From contig ADNK01002681.1 in NCBI GenBank assembly GCA_000320545.1, forward strand, positions 20,001 through 62,596: DNA of 42,596 bases, written 5' to 3'. The notes under the pieces are model-generated. The model was not told where the DNA came from and did no database searches. It saw nothing but the letters and a program-made list of their open reading frames with translations. Shown piece after piece: positions 1 to 11,140 of the stretch (the first letter of the stretch is position 1; each line of letters starts with the position of its first letter). The DNA comes from Bigelowiella natans CCMP2755. Its lineage: Eukaryota > Cercozoa > Chlorarachniophyceae. Made by a program: the position numbers and the translations under genes.

Positions 1-180
1 AGGGGTGGGGATAAGGGTAGTCATTGATGGAGATGTTGATGGAAATTAATGAGGATGTGCCGTTCAAACAAAGTTACTAGTTCTTTGGGCGTTGTTCTCC
101 TCAATATTCGGTTTTGCGTAGAATAACAACAGCTGCGCCATGTAGTATATATTCTGTGCGTGTGTTAACCTTTGGAACGA

Positions 181-1380
181 TGCGCATAGGGAGCGATGAC
201 GACGAGCACGGAAACACCACGCGCAAGCAACTCAAGACGTTCGCCGAGACTACCTTTCCGTTGAAAGTCAAGGTATTGCTAGCGTGGGGGTTATTTGAGA
301 CGGGGGCGGTACCAGCCATGTCTTTATCGTTACTCCTTCGCTCGGTCTGGGATTCATTTTCCCTCTGGCTTGGCGCGTGTTTGTGTTTGTGTGTGTGGGG
401 GGGGGGGGGGGGGTTACCTGGGTTTGCCGTTATCCGCCATTACATCCCTCTTTCTGACAATGGAAGATCTGCTGCTGCTGCTCGTGTTCTATCCAGGGCG
501 TTGATATGGTAGCTGTTGTGGGATTGGGGAAGATGAAGGAGCTCAAGGTAGAGTGCCTGGTACCCATCAGAAGCAACAACGATTGCATCCATGCTCGATA
601 CGTAGATTTTTACTCTAGCATTTGAACATGCCCCACCCCCCTTTCTCCTCCTGCAAACTCCTCTACCCATCTCTACTCAGGACTGGATGAAGCGAAATGG
701 GATAAGCGACAAGGTCGTAGTGCCGATTGCGGACGAGAAGGGTGAGCTGCATCGAGACTTGGGTAATGAAACACACGATATATTACCGATTCAAATCATA
801 TTTTTCGAGGATGTTTCAAGGGATGTTAATGCGAATTCCTCTGCTGTTCTTTCTTAAAGGGTTGGGGCTTGAGCGCGACGAAGCGAAATGCCCTCAAAAA
901 TCGGTCTGGTGGGCTTTATATCTCATGGACCATAGAGTGCGCGTCGTTCTCACCGAGGTGATATAAGCGGCATGCATATGAAGAGGCGAAGTGTTGAAGA
1001 CAACATATGAGAGAAACGTCATAGTATTTGTATTTGTTGCCTTTTTGATGCTGCTTTGATATCACTTACTCACACTCTCTCAAAACTAGCATTCTTTGGA
1101 TGAATGCAGACTATAATGGTATATGAATCATGTTTAGGCTGCGGAGCGGAAAAAGCACTTCACGGATGTTAACGTAAGTAGTAATGTTGAAACCTCTAAT
1201 ATCTGCGTAGGCGCATGTTGTTTAACTCCGAACGCGTACTCTTTTTATCGCAATTTTTCAGTTATCTCGTTTCATTAGCTGCAAGTTCTTACTATCTGTC
1301 CCGTTTGATTATCAACCTTACAGGCTAAGCAGATGATAAGAATCGTTCACTTCTGTCAAGATCAATTTCGCAACGACTGA
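181..1380 (+). CDS. Possible redoxin/peroxiredoxin-like protein, 3' part, spliced
   Basis: Five exons join without breaking phase: about 181-272 (5' limit uncertain), 681-762, 860-957, 1138-1173 and 1324-1380, ending in TGA. The donors are GTATTG, GTAATG, GTGATA and GTAAGT. The joined product reads coherently. A W-M-K-R helix is followed by VVVPIADEKGELHRDLGLGL, then a strand resembling WALYLMDHRVRVV. The order resembles the Prx5/redoxin C-terminal half (aDp.g.l...lGl, then the f.l.v.d..v strand). No PxxxTxxC peroxidatic motif is visible, so that part lies upstream or the family call is wrong. The final exon supplies a short C-terminus rich in Q and H. The reading frame extends upstream through 114 without an unambiguous start, and another exon may lie outside the window. 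Confidence in the coding nature is moderate; confidence in the function is low. Confidence 0.5.
397..413. repeat. Poly-G run (17 G)
   Basis: An uninterrupted run of G follows a short GT tract inside the first intron of the redoxin-like gene. Runs of this kind recur in many introns of the window, on either strand. Confidence 0.9.
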
Positions 1381-1997
1381 GATTTGTTCTGCGCTGAAAC
1401 ATGCAATTAGTGCATAAAAGGCGCACATGTGAGTGAATTTGTGCTACAAAGTCTTAGTCCTACTATAATGCATCGCCCATACACGCTCTACCAACGATGT
1501 GCCAAGCAACAGCAGTGCCGTGCCTTGCCAGCATAGCACAAGGATGCATTGCCAGCATGATCGCATGCGGCGAGGGTGTGGATTCGCTTCATCTGTGTCA
1601 ACAAATCGCAATGCAATGAAACATGCAAACGCGATGAAAACTGACCAAATGAGACCGACATGTAGCACACACATCTGGGCGTGTGCAGGCGTTGAGGCGG
1701 TGGCCAGCTAGCAGTCAGCCAGGTCCGTGAATCCAGCTAGCCAGACTAGCAGAGGCTGTCTAGCTGTGGTGGAATGATCGCGCGGCATTGCGCACACTGT
1801 TCGCAAACCTGCGCTCGTGCCAAGACCGATCGACGCAGAACTAGAGAAGTGCGAAAGCCCAGGCGATGACGGGCCGGGTGCCAGGGTTCGCCGTGCCCGC
1901 GTGACGGTGACCAATCGCAGCTAGCACAGGTCACGCTAGCACGTTATGAAGACGTCCATCCAATGGACACAATGAACCCTTTGACACACATGCTGGC
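1381..1997. other. Intergenic stretch without a recognisable gene
   Basis: No coherent coding frame is visible. Unlike the introns, this stretch has almost no microsatellites. It is built of non-repetitive DNA rich in words such as GCTAGC, AGCATG, GCATGC and CAGCTAG. The same texture recurs in other intergenic stretches of the window. Confidence 0.6.
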
Positions 1998-2354
1998 ATG
2001 TCTGCTGACTTCCTGAGTGCAATCATGAGTGAGAAGGTCACGAGGTCAGTGCCAAGATTCGGAAGGATGCGCGTGGATTTTCCAATGATCAATTGACGTT
2101 TTTTGAACGAATGGATGGATCAAAAAAAGTGATTGAGACGGCGATGAGGCAAGGAAGAGTTGAACATGCACTTCGAGCAGGAAGTTCCTGAAGGCCACAT
2201 CCAAGCGACGATCCACGGTGAGAACTTCCGAGAAAACGCCATTGAAGCCATTGAGAACCACACGACAAAAGATACCGCAGGCGATGACCGAAAACATTTC
2301 ATACAAATTGTTCGACTCTTGAGACATGCCCCTGAACAATCCTGGCGGAAATAA
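1998..2354 (+). pseudogene. Possible decayed protein gene, frame broken twice
   Basis: An ATG at 1998 opens a short frame starting MSADFLSAIMSEKV. About 2046 a second frame takes over with protein-like content (SNDQLTFFERMDGSKKVIET) and stops near 2190. From 2160 a third frame reads well as MNMHFEQEVPEGHIQ and then GENFRENAIEAIENH, and stops at 2352-2354. Three successive, abutting, protein-like frames on one strand suggest a gene disrupted by small indels, or overlapping spurious frames. I do not recognise a family. An uninterrupted 111-codon frame on the opposite strand (2046-2381) has a less protein-like composition and is taken as its shadow. Confidence 0.3.
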
Positions 2355-2559
2355 AATCGGACAAAATTGGTTTACATTCATCGGAAGAACATCCTGAAAT
2401 AATTGTCATAAATGGCCAATGCTGCCAGTTGCTATCTGAGTAGGTGCAGATAGCAGGAGGGTGCGCGAGGCCATGGAAGAAAGAATTCTCTGCAGCTAGG
2501 AGCAGATAAGCTCCTGGCAGGTCTAGAGAAAGGCGTCACGGGTTTTCTTCAAAGGAACA

Positions 2560-4851
2560 ATGGGGACCAGCGATATCCTCCTCCCCCTTTGCTGGGTATT
2601 CATCATTTTATCCTCTACTGGCCTCGCTGGGAGCCGTAGATACCGCTGGAACTACTTCGCCTTAACAGAGTCGTCCTTCGTAGTGAAGCGTGGAGTACCG
2701 CACTCAATGGCATGCCGAGAATCATCTCGATGCCATTACCTTCTCGCGCTGCGGGGGGGACGAGACGCTTTAGGAAGAAGAGAAAGCACAGAGAAGGTCG
2801 TGCGCCGCTCCCTCGTGGAGGACACTTATGCCAGACGAAGGTCGCCTTTAAACCAGGCGTGCCGCAACGGAAGCTTGCAGGAGGTTATGGATGCTGTGGC
2901 TACGTGCAGCTCTGCAAGCTTCAAGTCACTAGAGCAGTTGCTTAAGGACCGAGACCACCTCCAAAGAACGCCTCTTCACATTGCCGCATGGGCCGGCCGC
3001 GCCGACATCGCAAGGTTTCTTATCGAAACGGCGAGGCAAGCCGACCGAAATCATACTACAAAGGCTGAAGATCCGACAGCAGGTTTTGGCGTCCCAGCTA
3101 ACGGGTCTTCCGTCCTTAGCGAGCGGCGCTTGCGTTCTTCCTTACTCGAATCACTCATCACCGCTCCCGCAATCGACTCCACGACGCCCTTACACTTTGC
3201 CGCACGCGCAGGGCATTTGGAAATAGCAGAGATACTGATTGACGCCAGTAGTCGCAGTCGCAGCTATGTGTTCGATAGGACACGGCACGGGCTGACCCCT
3301 CTCCACCTCGCCGCTCGGAATGGAGATCATCCGCTGGCAAAGCTGCTTCTGAGGCAAGGCGGGCCCCGCCTTCACAGAGTAAAAGACAATAAAGGGCAAA
3401 CAGCTCGGCAACACTGCGAAAGGAGTTTCTCGAAGCGCCTATTGCAAGACGAGGGCAGCGGCTTTCCAGAGACTCAAAAGGCCACCTTCACTTCTCTCAT
3501 CAAGCACCTGACTGAGTTGGAGGATCGCTACCACCGCAAAGTCACGGAACAGGCCGTGCACTTCGAGAAGAAACGCATTGCCAAGCTCCAGGAAGCGGCG
3601 GCGGCGGAGCAAAAGGACCGTCGTGGTTCCAACGATACATTGAACGATCAGGAGGACTGTTCAGCGAAGAGGCCTGCTCTGCATGAAGGCTCTATCGAGC
3701 TTGAGAGCGACACGATGACCGATCAAGGCAAGGATGCTGGCAAGGATGCTGCCGGTGGCGGCGGTGCTGGCGCTACTACTAACTCTAGAGAAGGCGGGCA
3801 TGAGAGGGAAAGTGCAACTGTCATAGCCGCTGCCCCGCTCTCTATCAGTGAGATCATGGGTCGCGCGCGAAGGGTGCGACCGGGAATCGACCCGTCCCCA
3901 GAGGAGCGCAAGAAACAAGTTAACAAGATAATAGCTGAGGCTTTGGATCAGATCGACGAAATCGAGGCCATGCCTACAGGCCAAGAAGACGGCGAGGACC
4001 CTGCCGAGGTCATGCACACCTGCATGCAGAAGGGAGTCCTCAAGCTGCAGCAGCTGCAAACGATCTTCCTCCACACGCCCAACAACCAGAAGCTGCTCCG
4101 CCGGATAAAGGACACGCAGGAGAGCATCGATCGCTTTGAGAAGGCGTCCAAGGCCGCCGAGAAGCTCAACGTCACGACTAGGTTCCAACTCGAGACGGAG
4201 GAGTGCGCCAAGTACATCGCGGCCTTGGAAGATGAAAGCGAGGCTCTAAAGATCGACCAGCAGCATAATCCAACTGAGCATGGGGAAAGGCGCCTGGGTG
4301 TACTCGAGGAAGCTATTCCTATTCAGCAAAGACGACTCCGGTTGCTAAAGGAGAGACTGGAAGAGGCGAGCGGTAAGTCCCTGATGGAGAGCCTTACGGC
4401 CAAGTATGAGAGGAAGGAGGCGGAGGAGGCAGAGAGAAGGGGGGGAGACGTGCATATCGGTGGAACAAGTGATAGGCCGCCATTGTTTGGAGATTCTGCT
4501 CAAGGAAATAGTGAGGAAAGGGAGGGATCAGATGAAGAATATGGAGGTGCAAACGACCCTATTGCTGAGGCACTTCGTGCTGTCTCAAAAAAGATGGATG
4601 ATAAGAGGTTGAACGAGTTGGCTGTGAAGAAGGAGTCTGGCGACGAGGAGACGGAGATCAAACATGCAAAGGCAGAACTAGAACATCTGAAGATGGAGTA
4701 TGGAAGCTACCAACGAATTGTCGAGTCTAAGGCGGCACACGGCATGGGAGGAGAAGCATTTGCGGAGAGAATCGGGGCACAGATGAAGATGGCGGAGATA
4801 GAGCACAAGATCTCATTGGCGCAAGGAAAACTGAAGAAGCTGACAGCATGA
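2560..4851 (+). CDS. Secretory-type ankyrin-repeat and coiled-coil protein, 763 aa, intronless
   Basis: A single uninterrupted frame of 763 codons starts with a hydrophobic leader (residues about 5-24, LLPLCWVFIILSSTGLAGS), which looks like an ER signal peptide. An ALRGG motif follows about 65 residues in. In algae with secondary plastids such leaders can begin bipartite plastid-targeting presequences; that destination is an inference. Ankyrin repeats follow at about residues 95-300. The helices RTPLHIAAWAGRADIARFLI, TTPLHFAARAGHLEIAEILI and LTPLHLAARNGDHPLAKLLL show the TPLH..A..G...a..Ll consensus, with charged or Ser-rich insertions between repeats. The remaining about 450 residues are highly charged, Glu/Lys/Arg-rich and heptad-like, consistent with long coiled coils. 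They contain a Gly/Ala-rich patch (GGGGAGATT). Ankyrin repeats bind proteins; no enzymatic domain is seen. The first ATG is chosen because only it retains the signal peptide. The absence of introns contrasts with most neighbours. Confidence 0.9.
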   Translation: MGTSDILLPLCWVFIILSSTGLAGSRRYRWNYFALTESSFVVKRGVPHSMACRESSRCHYLLALRGGRDALGRRESTEKVVRRSLVEDTYARRRSPLNQACRNGSLQEVMDAVATCSSASFKSLEQLLKDRDHLQRTPLHIAAWAGRADIARFLIETARQADRNHTTKAEDPTAGFGVPANGSSVLSERRLRSSLLESLITAPAIDSTTPLHFAARAGHLEIAEILIDASSRSRSYVFDRTRHGLTPLHLAARNGDHPLAKLLLRQGGPRLHRVKDNKGQTARQHCERSFSKRLLQDEGSGFPETQKATFTSLIKHLTELEDRYHRKVTEQAVHFEKKRIAKLQEAAAAEQKDRRGSNDTLNDQEDCSAKRPALHEGSIELESDTMTDQGKDAGKDAAGGGGAGATTNSREGGHERESATVIAAAPLSISEIMGRARRVRPGIDPSPEERKKQVNKIIAEALDQIDEIEAMPTGQEDGEDPAEVMHTCMQKGVLKLQQLQTIFLHTPNNQKLLRRIKDTQESIDRFEKASKAAEKLNVTTRFQLETEECAKYIAALEDESEALKIDQQHNPTEHGERRLGVLEEAIPIQQRRLRLLKERLEEASGKSLMESLTAKYERKEAEEAERRGGDVHIGGTSDRPPLFGDSAQGNSEEREGSDEEYGGANDPIAEALRAVSKKMDDKRLNELAVKKESGDEETEIKHAKAELEHLKMEYGSYQRIVESKAAHGMGGEAFAERIGAQMKMAEIEHKISLAQGKLKKLTA

Positions 4852-5398
4852 GGAATGCGATATGGTACCATAGTATGGCTGACTTGCTTCTGGCAATTTG
4901 TATGCAATTTTAAGCTAAAAAATAAGACATTCTGCATTATTCGAATTATAAAGTCGTTCTGCCTTTGCTCTGCCTCGAGTCGAATCTAGCGAATTTTAAG
5001 GGCCCCACGCATGATGTGGCATGTACCAATGTAAAGGCGTACCAACATATATACCCTTGTCGTGCGTGCACTTCAGATCGCAAAAAAACAGACTGCCTAC
5101 TAATCTAGAAGCAACACGCTGTAGCAAGCCATGGCGATGCGTGGCTACCTCGATGCTCGCACATCTTCTCCTATGCACATGATAGCTAAGTCAAGTAAAT
5201 GTAACTTTGACGCAGCTTTGCAAAACTACATTAAGATGACAATTGGAAATTTTAACATGCTCATTACATCCCTCTCACATGTGTTAGAGCGTAGCATGTG
5301 CGATGAACGTGCAGCACAGGCATTCATTACAAATAAGAATGTGTATCCGCTATTGTGCAGATGCGAAATATACAATGTTGATGTGAAAACACAAATAT
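4852..5398. other. Convergent intergenic region
   Basis: This is the region between the 3' ends of the ankyrin gene (+) and the monooxygenase gene (-). It is AT-rich, with no microsatellite and no coherent exon. Open frames here (for example 5131-5454) lack protein-like composition. It presumably holds both 3' UTRs. Confidence 0.6.
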
Positions 5399-7380
5399 TT
5401 ATGAAGCGTAATGCACGTAAATCCTGCGGAGAACATCAGAAGTGGTGCAGGTGACTAAGCTGAGAAGGACAACACACGAAATAGCTACAGGTATAGCGAG
5501 TGGGCCGAGACAGAATACCACAAAGAACGCTTCAAAAATTATGTGCATTCTCGATCTTAGGCGGATTGGTTGCTGCTGCTGCTGCTGCTGCTGCTGCCTC
5601 TGTTTCTTCTGCCTTGAATGGGACGCTACACCGCGAATTCCGAGGGATTTGTGAAACATCAATGCTGCTGCAAAAGCGTGAAGGACATCCAGGAGCGAGA
5701 GAGCTCCAGCGAACCAGAGATCGCCCAATGATAGCACAAACACCGAGATAAACGATTGCTCGCTATCGAATAGGCTAGAACGCTCAGAGTTAGTAGTTAT
5801 CATTTGTGCCTTTACCGTCGCCTCCATTTCTTTCTGGCTGGGTGCTCGAGAGAGATATGAAGTGATATTGTCCGCAATGGTTTTGCTGCGATTAGGTCCG
5901 GAAAAGTACTGGGGGTTGCAGGAGTATCCTAATGGGAGTCGCGTATCGACCAGATGGTGGTAAAGTAAGGCCTTCTTCACAACAACCTTCTTCCCGTCCT
6001 TGAAAACGCGTAAGCTGTTATTCCCCGTCATAAAGCCTGTCCCGAAGATCACCGAGTCGGCTTGGACGACTCGCCCATCTCTCAGCTTCACGCCGTGCTC
6101 CGTGAGGCCAGCAGCGTAACCACGTATTCTTTTCACCTTTGAAAGAAGCTCCAACTGTGATTTGTCTACCGTGCCGAGATGAAATCGGTCGGCATCCACG
6201 CTGAACCCTGAGGGCGTTGTAATTGACCCAGTAAGCCACAAGCCCAACAGCGACAAAGACGGAAGAAAAGGAGACATGATCATTAGCATGAAGAACGTGA
6301 ACCCTCTCACATAATCGAGCGGGCTGGAGTAGATCAACGTTTCATATTTCATGAAGAGGTACGGCTTCTCATACAACCAGATGACTTCATGATTCTGGCT
6401 GAAAGCGCTGTCTTTACGAATAGGAGTACTGTTATTACTACTAGTCGAAAGAGCAGTAGCAGTAGGAGTCTGATGCTTCTTGACTCCACAATCGGAAGTC
6501 AATTTGGCTAAGCGAACAACTCGTTCCAACGCAGATTGGCTTCCACCTACCACTACCAAGCGGCGCTTATTATTTACGCCGCCATCCAATAGCTCATCAA
6601 CTTTCTCGTCCGATATCTCTTGTGTATGATAAACTCTGCCCTTAAAAGGAGATCTTTTCACAAAATCAGGGACCCAAGGAGAACTTGCGTTTGCGGTCAA
6701 AAGCACGAAATCGAAGCCATGGAATCTTTTCTCGCGTTTTCGCTCATCCGACTTATACTTCCCAAGACCGTGGTGTTTGGACTCCACATTCTCAGCCAAA
6801 AGGTCCGCCTTGCGACTCTTGCTATCATAGTCAACGCCTTTAATATTACAGTTGAAGTGAGCTTTCAGCTGGTGTTCCTCCCGAAATAGCCTTAGGTATG
6901 TGCGCACCTTCGATGTAGAATACGACATTACAAAGAGCTGGTTAGATAGAACACCCCCGCCCTTTCAAACCTCCTCTCTATTTGTGCTAATCCCGTCAGG
7001 CTTTATACCTGCTTTGCGGAGGGTCTAGTCATTGGAGAAAGACCAGCCTTGGCAAGCGGAAATCCGTCGATTTCCATTGCCCAAGCAGGGCCGTGAGTCC
7101 TCATTGCCTCATACGCATTGTCCCGGTGCCATGTTCCCCCAACGTCATCCTCCCTCTCAAATATTTCGACCTCGAAGGATCTTTGCTGGAGCCTAGCAGC
7201 GACCACCAGGCCTGTCCAGCCCGCGCCGACAATGGCAACACGAGGGGCCGTCGGGTTCGACATTTTTGCAGCACGGGGGAAAATAGGCATCAAGAGCCGA
7301 TTGGCATTGCTAGATTGTTTGTTCAGGTTAGAAATTACCTTCCATTTTCTCTGTGAATAGAATGACTTGCTCTGGCGCAC
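5399..7380 (-). CDS. Flavin-containing monooxygenase-like protein, two exons
   Basis: Exon 1 is 7380-7009 and exon 2 is 6937-5399, separated by a 71-nt intron (donor CAG/GTATAA, acceptor CCAG). Near the N-terminus lies an FAD-binding GxGxxG (VAIVGAGWTGLVVA) followed by FEREDDVGGTW, typical of class B flavin monooxygenases. Exon 2 has FKGRVYHTQEI, which matches the FMO fingerprint FxGxxxHxxx(Y/F) except for a final Ile. It also has a second dinucleotide site (VVVGGSQSA) and an FGTGF motif near the C-terminal domain. The family uses FAD and NADPH to oxygenate soft nucleophiles or ketones; the substrate is unknown. Hydrophobic stretches near YVRGFTFFMLMIMSP and at the C-terminus suggest membrane attachment. 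A run of nine Gln precedes the last hydrophobic segment. The start is uncertain: ATGs at 7380, near 7290 and at 7263 are all in frame, and the last lies just ahead of the FAD motif. Confidence 0.9.
5571..5597 (+). repeat. CTG trinucleotide repeat coding poly-Q on the minus strand
   Basis: A CTG tract on this strand gives nine glutamines in the monooxygenase. It is one of few simple repeats in the window that lie inside a well-supported exon and keep the frame. Confidence 0.9.
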
Positions 7381-7672
7381 ACTGCTTAACCCTATTCGCT
7401 TATTTTTTACCGTGTCTCTGGGGCATCAAGTAACTCGCATTTAAATATCCCCTTGCGTTGAAGGAATGTGGGTTTTGAGGCAAGTTGTGGGCAGGGGCTT
7501 CAGTCTTATTTTCTTCGGAGAAACATCGTCCTCACTGAACTTTTCCAAAAATACCATAATACATGTGATTTTTCTCTTGAGTCAAGGTGTTTGGTTAGTC
7601 GTATCCTAAAAGGAAGGAATTTTCCGCGCGCGTTTTAAAAGTTTTCTTGTTGTGCATCAAGCAAGAGAAGCT
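7381..7672. promoter_or_regulatory. Divergent spacer between monooxygenase and tRNA-Lys
   Basis: This 292-nt AT-rich spacer lies between the 5' end of the monooxygenase (-) and the tRNA gene (+). It must hold the monooxygenase promoter. I see no certain TATA element. Confidence 0.35.
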
Positions 7673-7745
7673 GCCCGGTTAGCTCAGTCGGTAGAGCGTA
7701 CGACTTTTAATCGTATGGCCGCGGGTTCAATTCCCGCATCGGGTA
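7673..7745 (+). tRNA. tRNA-Lys (anticodon UUU)
   Basis: A complete 73-nt cloverleaf without intron. The acceptor stem GCCCGGT pairs with ATCGGGT, including two G-U pairs. The D arm has GCTC/GAGC with GG in the loop. The anticodon stem TACGA/TCGTA encloses the loop CTTTTAA, giving anticodon TTT. The T arm GCGGG/CCCGC encloses TTCAATT, which contains the internal B box. The discriminator base is A. A T-rich stretch about 10 nt downstream (CTTTTT) fits a pol III terminator. It decodes AAA/AAG lysine codons in the cytosol. Confidence 0.95.
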
Positions 7746-7752
7746 GAATGAA

Positions 7753-7761
7753 TACTTTTTC
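7753..7761 (+). terminator. Pol III oligo-T terminator of tRNA-Lys
   Basis: A run of five T directly downstream of the tRNA is the usual RNA polymerase III stop signal. Confidence 0.5.
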
Positions 7762-7991
7762 CCCAAATTTCGTTGTTTTTGTCACTCTCTTGGGACAATT
7801 TTTATGCAAAGAATAACCGATAAAGGTTGCCAGCTCGGTTCCTCCTCCAGCATCCATGAATTTTGAATTTCATTCAAGTTTCTGATCCACACTCAACCAT
7901 GGAATATCGTAATATTTTAGTAAGGATGGGAAACATCCTCGACAACAATACCCCATCTTCCGGAATGAAATGGTGACATTCACAGCTACGA

Positions 7992-9574
7992 ATGCCAGGG
8001 ATGTCGATGGTTGCAATCCTTCTTCTCTGTGCCTCTGGAATGGTCGGCGGCCTCGCCGGCAGTGATCGTCATAGAGAAGCCCCATATGTAGTGCAAATTG
8101 CTCCTCCTGCTCCTGCTCCTGCTCCTCCTCCCCCTTCTCCTCCTCCTCAACTGTCGAACTTAACGAGATTGTGGGGAGGCTCTATTCTCGAAGGCATCGA
8201 TCATTCCCACCGCCATCTTCTCCCAGCTGCGCCTTCGCACTCTTTCGATCAGGTCGTGGTGAAGTAGACTGGAGGATAGCCACGCTATTGAGAAAGGACG
8301 CGTATGCAGGAAGTGGAGGGGGGGCCGAGAGAGAGAGAGAGAGAAGAGAGAGCGCTTTCAACACCCCATCAACAAAACGGGTTCCGATGCCGCTCTACTT
8401 TGATCAGAAGTATGACCGATGGGCCCAAATGACATTTTCGGACTCGGACGGTAGTTTTCTCCTCTCCTGCAAGATAGTATCTCCACCACACAAGAATGTC
8501 TTAACTCACCGCATTATCACTGAGGGCGCTGGGGAAATATCTCATCATTCTCAGACTCTGATGCCCCGAATCTGGATGAACCAATCCCTCCTGATATTCG
8601 TACGTGAAAAAGAAAGAAAACTGATGTGTCACTGGGGTTTTGAACATTGAAAATGGGACAGAGCCCCAAGGTTCAGTGGTAGTATTGAAGACATGTACGA
8701 ACGATAACTAGGGAAAGCTTTCAGTGAAGCGAGTGGCCTCCAACCTAGAGGGCGAGAGAAAATTGGGAAACGGTCTTATCAAAGCTCAAGTTGGACCCCA
8801 TTGAAGCCGCCTGAGATTGGGGACAGGGTAGCTATTTACAACGGGATATGGGTTGAGCTTAGTACTTCAATTGGAAAATATGTAATTAGAGCCAGCAAAA
8901 CGCGGCTATGATGTTGTTTGCAATAGATGCTGCACAAGAAACTCCAAGAGGAGCGTATGAAGGATCCGAATTATGTTGCTGCAATGGCGCACGTAAGACA
9001 ACCAAGGATCATTTTAAAGAGATAAGATGAATCTTTGTTCTTTCGCCATTTCTCCAACCCCCCTATCCACCCTATCCCCTCCCCGCCCTCCCCTCTCTCT
9101 TCTGTGCGTGTGGGTATGTTGGTCTTTGTTCCCTAAGATGTATAATCTATAGATGGATAAAATCTCAAGTCTTGTGGGCCGCAACAGCAATAAGCCTGGC
9201 AATAAAAAACTGCCGGTTGCATTTTATTACTGTGACACGCAAACTAGCAGAACGTGGAGAATATGCTCGATAGATCCACATCTTAAACGCCCAACCTGCA
9301 TATCATTTACTGTAAAGCGTACAATTACTGCTATCGATGTCAAATGTCTCTCTCATCATGATTGCCCTGTTATTAATGATGTAATCTCCCCCTTTTCTCT
9401 CTTCCCCTCCCTCCTTCTCCCCCTCCCCTCTCCCCCCCTTCTCTTAGTACAAAGTTTGGCATGAAATTAACAGACTTCACAAGTAAGTCACTACAATACC
9501 GAACAGTAGTTATTAGAGGCTGCTATTTTTGGCTGTTGTCGGGCATCAATCTCATAAAGAAAGTCTTGTCAATT

Positions 9575-9609
<35 letters not shown>

Positions 9610-10513
9610 CATACAACGAAGTACTCCTGCACTTTCTTAGGAGGCGAATATGGGAGGAATCCCTGCGACAATACGAGAAGGAAATCTACAACCCTCAAAC
9701 GTAAAAACAGCGAAGACGCAAATAATAAGTATCCTCAGAAACGATAGCAGTTGTATGAAAGCTGTGCTGCGACCACAATGTTGTAAACAAATAGTGCGTG
9801 AATAGCAGCAGTCGATGCACAAAACAGCGGCAGCAGCTCAAGACGAATAAAACGACCTTTAAGGAACGAGAGAAACCGTCGTGGCTTCATATGGAACTTG
9901 ATAAGCGTTGTTTCAGGCGTTCGATGGATGCGATCGTTGGAAGGATGGTTACTATACAGGTAGCGGTGCAAAGCAAAACACAAAAACAAACAAACGATGA
10001 CAATAACAACAACGACAATCGACTTCATCATAAATCACAAAAAAATGCAATTGCAAGATGGATCCATTGCAAACATCATCGGCCTAGAGACCGTGCCGTA
10101 TGCGCCACCCCCGTGCGCATGTTTGCCCATCAATCTCGTAGTCCTTTCTCGTTGAGATGACTGCTAAACCAGAAAAGTAGAAGGCAATCAGATCCTTACA
10201 TCAAATAACAAATATACCATTAAACCTATATCCTGTGCTGCACAAAAGGCACTTTCGTCCTGCCCCCTCCCCCCCCTTCTTCTCCTCTCCTCGAACCAAA
10301 ATGCACGCATGTTTAATTGTGCAAAACGCACACATATGTATTGCGCTGAAACAGAAATTTGCGGAATGGGAAGCCGCGCTGGCGTTGAAAGATGTGTACG
10401 ATGAGACCGTCGGTGTGCAAGTAGACGAGAGACAAAGATACTTGTACGATAACAAGGTCTATAATATACTCATCCACGCCTGTAACAGGGCCCATCCGCA
10501 GGTAATGACCAGC

Positions 10514-10545
<32 letters not shown>

Positions 10546-10834
10546 CGGCTGCTTAGAAACATGGCTCCGATGGAACATTGCCCACATTCAATGAGTGCGA
10601 GACGGGAGGTGGTGTTTGCGCAATGTTTTTTGTGTGTATATTATACCTTAAGCGGATATGATGACGAGTCTGACTCATTCTCTTCTTCTTCTTCTTCTTC
10701 TTCTTCTTCTTCTCCTTGTTCTTATTCCAGGCATGGCGAAAAGCGTTAGAGCTAGCTGAAGAGATGGAGGATCAGATGCTTCGGTAATGATAATGTTTGT
10801 CGTTTTGAATGAAGGGAGTCCCCCCCCCTCCTCT

Positions 10835-10878
<44 letters not shown>

Positions 10879-10940
10879 CATTGCTATAATTGTCGGAGGG
10901 ATGTGTAGTAGAGCATGAGGAGTTGATAAGTAGCAGCGTT

Positions 10941-10978
<38 letters not shown>

Positions 10979-11047
10979 TTTGGCTAAAGGCGAGGAGCTT
11001 TAGTGTATGATGCACAGATCAGAGCCCATGCTTATTCAAAACAGGTG

Positions 11048-11081
<34 letters not shown>

Positions 11082-11106
11082 ATTATTCTATTGTTTTATA
11101 TTGCCA

Positions 11107-11140
<34 letters not shown>

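Noticed and set aside
2046..2381. 111-codon open frame on the minus strand
   Set aside because: Its composition is less protein-like than the plus-strand frames it overlaps, and it has no motif; treated as a shadow of the possible gene remnant.
5131..5454. 107-codon plus-strand frame overlapping the 3' end of the monooxygenase
   Set aside because: It lacks domain content and partly lies antisense to a well-supported exon.
9153..9464. 103-codon plus-strand frame starting MDKISSLVG
   Set aside because: It lies in an intron of the PPR-like gene between phase-matched exons and ends in C/T-rich repeat DNA; including it breaks the phase chain.
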